Position numbers and translations under genes: made by a program. A model generated the notes under the pieces. That model saw only the letters and a program-made list of their open reading frames with translations. It was not told the origin of the DNA and made no database searches. Below are positions 40,728 to 42,572 of a stretch of DNA of 42,572 nucleotides, piece by piece (position 1 is the stretch's first letter; each line of letters begins with the position of its first letter). Origin of the DNA: Agathobaculum desmolans ATCC 43058 (GTDB taxonomy: Bacteria; Bacillota; Clostridia; Oscillospirales; Butyricicoccaceae); assembly GCF_000701665.1 (NCBI RefSeq), contig NZ_JNJN01000025.1, positions 1 through 42,572 of the forward strand, written 5' to 3'.

Positions 40728-41658
40728 TTTTCATATCTCCAATCTGATTTGATGTTTTATTTTCTTTGGTTTTAACGGGATTTGTGCTACCCCAATGGAT
40801 AAAAATTGCTTTTGTCGGGCACACCTTGATACAATCGCCGCACCGAATACACTCTGTATGTGCCGTGTTTTTGCTGATGTCCACATCCATTTTGCAAACA
40901 CGGCTGCATTTTCCGCAGGCAATACATTTATCCTTGTCCACTTTGTAGTTAAGCAGCGAAAACCTGTTAAACAGGGAATAAAATGCCCCAAGAAGACACA
41001 GCCATTTGCAAAATGGACGATAAAACAGTACGCTAAGTACAATCATCCCAGCAAGGATCAGGAATTTCCACCGAAAGAGGGCGCCAAGGGCCGCTCGAAT
41101 ACTGCCGCTTGCAAGGGAAAGTGGAATACCTCCTTCCAGGATTCCCTGCGGACAAATGTACTTACAGAAGTATGGTATGGAAATTCCCGCGTCGTTTGTT
41201 ATCAATATTGGTAATGCGATGACTGCGATAACGAGAATACCGTACTTGATGCAGCACATGAATTTGAGCTTTTTGGTGCTGAATTTTTTCGTCGGAATTT
41301 TGTGGAGAAGATCTTGCAGCCAACCGAACGGGCAGAAAAAGCCACAGATAAATCTACCAAACATGATTCCGAAAAAAATCAAGATCCCCGTTATATAGTA
41401 AGAAAAATTAAATTTTGACGAACCGACGACTGCCTGAAAAGAACCGATCGGACACGCTCCTGTTGCAGCAGGACAAGAGTAACAGTTCAGCCCCGGCACA
41501 CATACCTGTTTTACTTTTCCGTTATATAGAGCTCCTTTCAAAAAATTTGGCAGATGAACATTTGTCAAAAATGTAGCAAACGCTTGGATCGTATTCCTGC
41601 TTGTAAACAGATTTTTTAATCGTTCTCTGATCTTTTTCGTATGTTTACTATTATCCAA
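40714..41658 (-). CDS. Membrane 4Fe-4S polyferredoxin (NapH/YccM-like)
   Basis: This is a membrane electron-transfer protein. It has 314 residues from a TTG at 41658. About four or five membrane segments carry cysteine motifs of the NapH type: GRFICGFFCPFGWLQ, FCKYICPQG and FCKWLCLLGA. A preceding CVPGLNCYSCPAATGACPIG segment is also cysteine-rich. The end holds two ferredoxin clusters, CIACGKCSRVC and CIRCGDCIKVCP. The TTG is inferred because it overlaps the stop of the upstream CXXC gene by 8 bases and GGAGTG lies 8 bases before it; a longer frame reaching 41757 would run through that gene. It overlaps the redoxin gene downstream, so both are likely to pass electrons across the membrane to the lipoprotein. 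Confidence 0.85.
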   Translation of the reverse strand: MDNSKHTKKIRERLKNLFTSRNTIQAFATFLTNVHLPNFLKGALYNGKVKQVCVPGLNCYSCPAATGACPIGSFQAVVGSSKFNFSYYITGILIFFGIMFGRFICGFFCPFGWLQDLLHKIPTKKFSTKKLKFMCCIKYGILVIAVIALPILITNDAGISIPYFCKYICPQGILEGGIPLSLASGSIRAALGALFRWKFLILAGMIVLSVLFYRPFCKWLCLLGAFYSLFNRFSLLNYKVDKDKCIACGKCSRVCKMDVDISKNTAHTECIRCGDCIKVCPTKAIFIHWGSTNPVKTKENKTSNQIGDMKNESI

Positions 41659-41815
41659 TGCCGACACACTCCAAACACAATCGAATTGCTTTCGTAAATA
41701 CAGTTTCGACCTCCCCACGACATACGCCAACGCATACAAAAATGATTGCAATAGCAATTAGCAGGATTTGCACTGCAAACACTTTATAAGCCGAATATTT
41801 ACTGGTAACTTTCAT
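41651..41815 (-). CDS. CD1871A-like CXXC microprotein, membrane-anchored
   Basis: This 54-residue protein starts MKVTSKYSAYKVFAV and has a single membrane segment at about 13-30 (FAVQILLIAIAIIFVCVGV). Its tail ends RLCLECVGIG. The CLEC pair near the end is the CXXC motif for which NCBI names the family after Clostridioides difficile CD1871A; my assignment is from memory. The ATG at 41815 has AGGAG 6 bases upstream. The stop TAA overlaps the TTG of the polyferredoxin gene, so the two are coupled. A redox or cluster-assembly role with the polyferredoxin and the TlpA-like lipoprotein is inferred from position and cysteines only. Confidence 0.85.
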   Translation of the reverse strand: MKVTSKYSAYKVFAVQILLIAIAIIFVCVGVCRGEVETVFTKAIRLCLECVGIG

Positions 41816-41885
41816 TTTTCCTCCTTTGTTTTTGCTTGATTTTCAGTGACAGATGAAGTATAGCAAACCGGATATAAAATTTCCG

Positions 41886-41941
41886 TTAAGAGAAAATCTT
41901 TTTTGCATTTAACAGAAAATTTATTGTCTCTATGTTATAAT
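41886..41941 (+). promoter_or_regulatory. Promoter with direct repeats upstream of the response regulator
   Basis: TTAAGAGAAAAT (41886-41897) and TTAACAGAAAAT (41909-41920) are near-identical repeats 23 bases apart. An extended -10 (TGTTATAAT, box 41936-41941) lies 16 bases beyond the second. The -35 is poor, and the second repeat sits next to it, as for activator binding by an OmpR-type regulator. It faces both the regulator and the redox unit. The rest of the 225-bp gap shows nothing else. Confidence 0.5.
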
Positions 41942-42040
41942 TTCATTAAAACATGTTGTCTAAAAAGATGATTGCTCTATACTTTTCCGAGTAACATCTT
42001 ATCGATAAATAGACTGCGATGAAAGGAGCATATGTTAAAT

Positions 42041-42572
42041 ATGAGAATATTGATTGTCGAAGATGAAAAATCCCTCTGTGATACGATTGCAAAAGGTCTG
42101 CGTCTCGACGGATACGAGGTTGACAGCTGTTTTGATGGAGACAACGCATGGGATATGATTCTGTCAGAAACTTATGATCTGATCATATTGGACTTGAATC
42201 TTCCGGGAATGGATGGAATGGAAATACTTCGAAATATTCGCAAAGAAGATATCGAAACAAATGTACTGATCCTATCTGCAAGAAGCCAACTGCAAGATAA
42301 AATAGATGGTCTCGACAGCGGCGCAAACGATTATCTCTGCAAGCCGTTTCATTTTGAAGAACTGGAAGCACGGGTGCGAAGCCTGATGCGGCGGCGTGTG
42401 ATCCAGAACAATATTATCATAAAATGCGGTGACCTTTCTCTTGACACAAAAGCACGCATTGCATTTGCAAGCAATACTGAATTATCCCTTACAAGAAAAG
42501 AATTGGGACTATTGGAATATTTGATCCTGCATCAGGAGGATGTGGTAAGCCAGGAAGAACTCATACAACATG
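42041..42572 (+). CDS. OmpR/PhoB-family response regulator (partial, C-terminus outside window)
   Basis: This is a DNA-binding response regulator. The 177 visible codons hold a complete receiver domain: ILIVEDEKSL with the acidic pair, LIILDLNLPGMDG with the phosphorylated Asp near 51, LSAR as the Thr/Ser switch, and CKPFHFEEL with the conserved Lys. The start of the winged-helix domain follows (LSLTRKELGLLEYLI). The ATG at 42041 gives the usual MRILIVEDE; an ATG at 42032 lies only 3 bases from AGGAG. The last domain helices and any histidine kinase are beyond the edge. It is divergent from the CXXC-ferredoxin-redoxin-CPBP unit, which it may control. Confidence 0.93.
   Translation, partial: MRILIVEDEKSLCDTIAKGLRLDGYEVDSCFDGDNAWDMILSETYDLIILDLNLPGMDGMEILRNIRKEDIETNVLILSARSQLQDKIDGLDSGANDYLCKPFHFEELEARVRSLMRRRVIQNNIIIKCGDLSLDTKARIAFASNTELSLTRKELGLLEYLILHQEDVVSQEELIQH

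Noticed and set aside
1-42572. CRISPR array, tRNA or rRNA genes, or a replication origin
   Set aside because: No regularly spaced repeats, cloverleaf-like sequences, rRNA segments or DnaA-box clusters were recognised by eye. A tRNAscan or Rfam search would be the proper test.

Overview
The window looks like a chromosomal segment of a low-to-medium GC Gram-positive anaerobe of the class Clostridia. An Oscillospirales relative (Butyricicoccus/Agathobaculum-like) is my best guess. The evidence is the SepF, YggT and DivIVA division genes, GTG and TTG starts with strong AGGAGG ribosome sites, the miaB-mutS-mutL-miaA-hfq order, and paired radical SAM genes of the TIGR03960/TIGR03936 type. No rRNA, tRNA, CRISPR or known riboswitch was recognised.

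Left part (1-6100). An IS3-like element enters the left edge. Next to it is a sugar phosphotransferase (PTS) locus. PTS IIB and IIA are read leftward. An RpiR-type regulator, a GH4 6-phospho-glucosidase, PTS IIC, a HAD phosphatase and an RDD membrane protein are read rightward. The glucosidase carries the CDMP signature of 6-phospho-alpha-glucosidases, although the PTS is of the lactose/cellobiose type. A perfect palindrome sits in the divergent promoter and a terminator-like hairpin in the glucosidase leader.

Accessory part (6100-14900, leftward). From 10717 down to 6119 lies a predicted signalling or defence operon: a membrane protein with TrkA_N-like domains and a C-terminal RyR domain, then a tandem TIR protein whose reading frame continues, after a one-base slip at a T6 run, into a long Sel1/TPR protein. 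Further right is a GntR-controlled ABC transporter operon in which one membrane subunit is broken by a similar slip at a G6 run.

Housekeeping part (14900-34100, leftward). In transcription order this holds a B12/radical SAM protein, its TIGR03936 partner, miaB, an unknown gene, mutS, a possible 45-codon ORF, mutL, miaA, hfq, a HlyD-like protein, yggS, sepF, yggT, divIVA, ileS, lspA, an RluA pseudouridine synthase and a HAD phosphatase. Terminators lie after yggT, ileS and the last gene.

Right part (34100-42572). A metal P-type ATPase with unusual catalytic motifs and an SPFH/NfeD membrane pair come first. Then follows a more AT-rich module: a CPBP protease, a TlpA-like lipoprotein, a polyferredoxin membrane protein, a 54-residue CXXC microprotein, and a divergent OmpR-type response regulator cut by the window edge. 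This last module looks like imported cargo for an envelope redox function.
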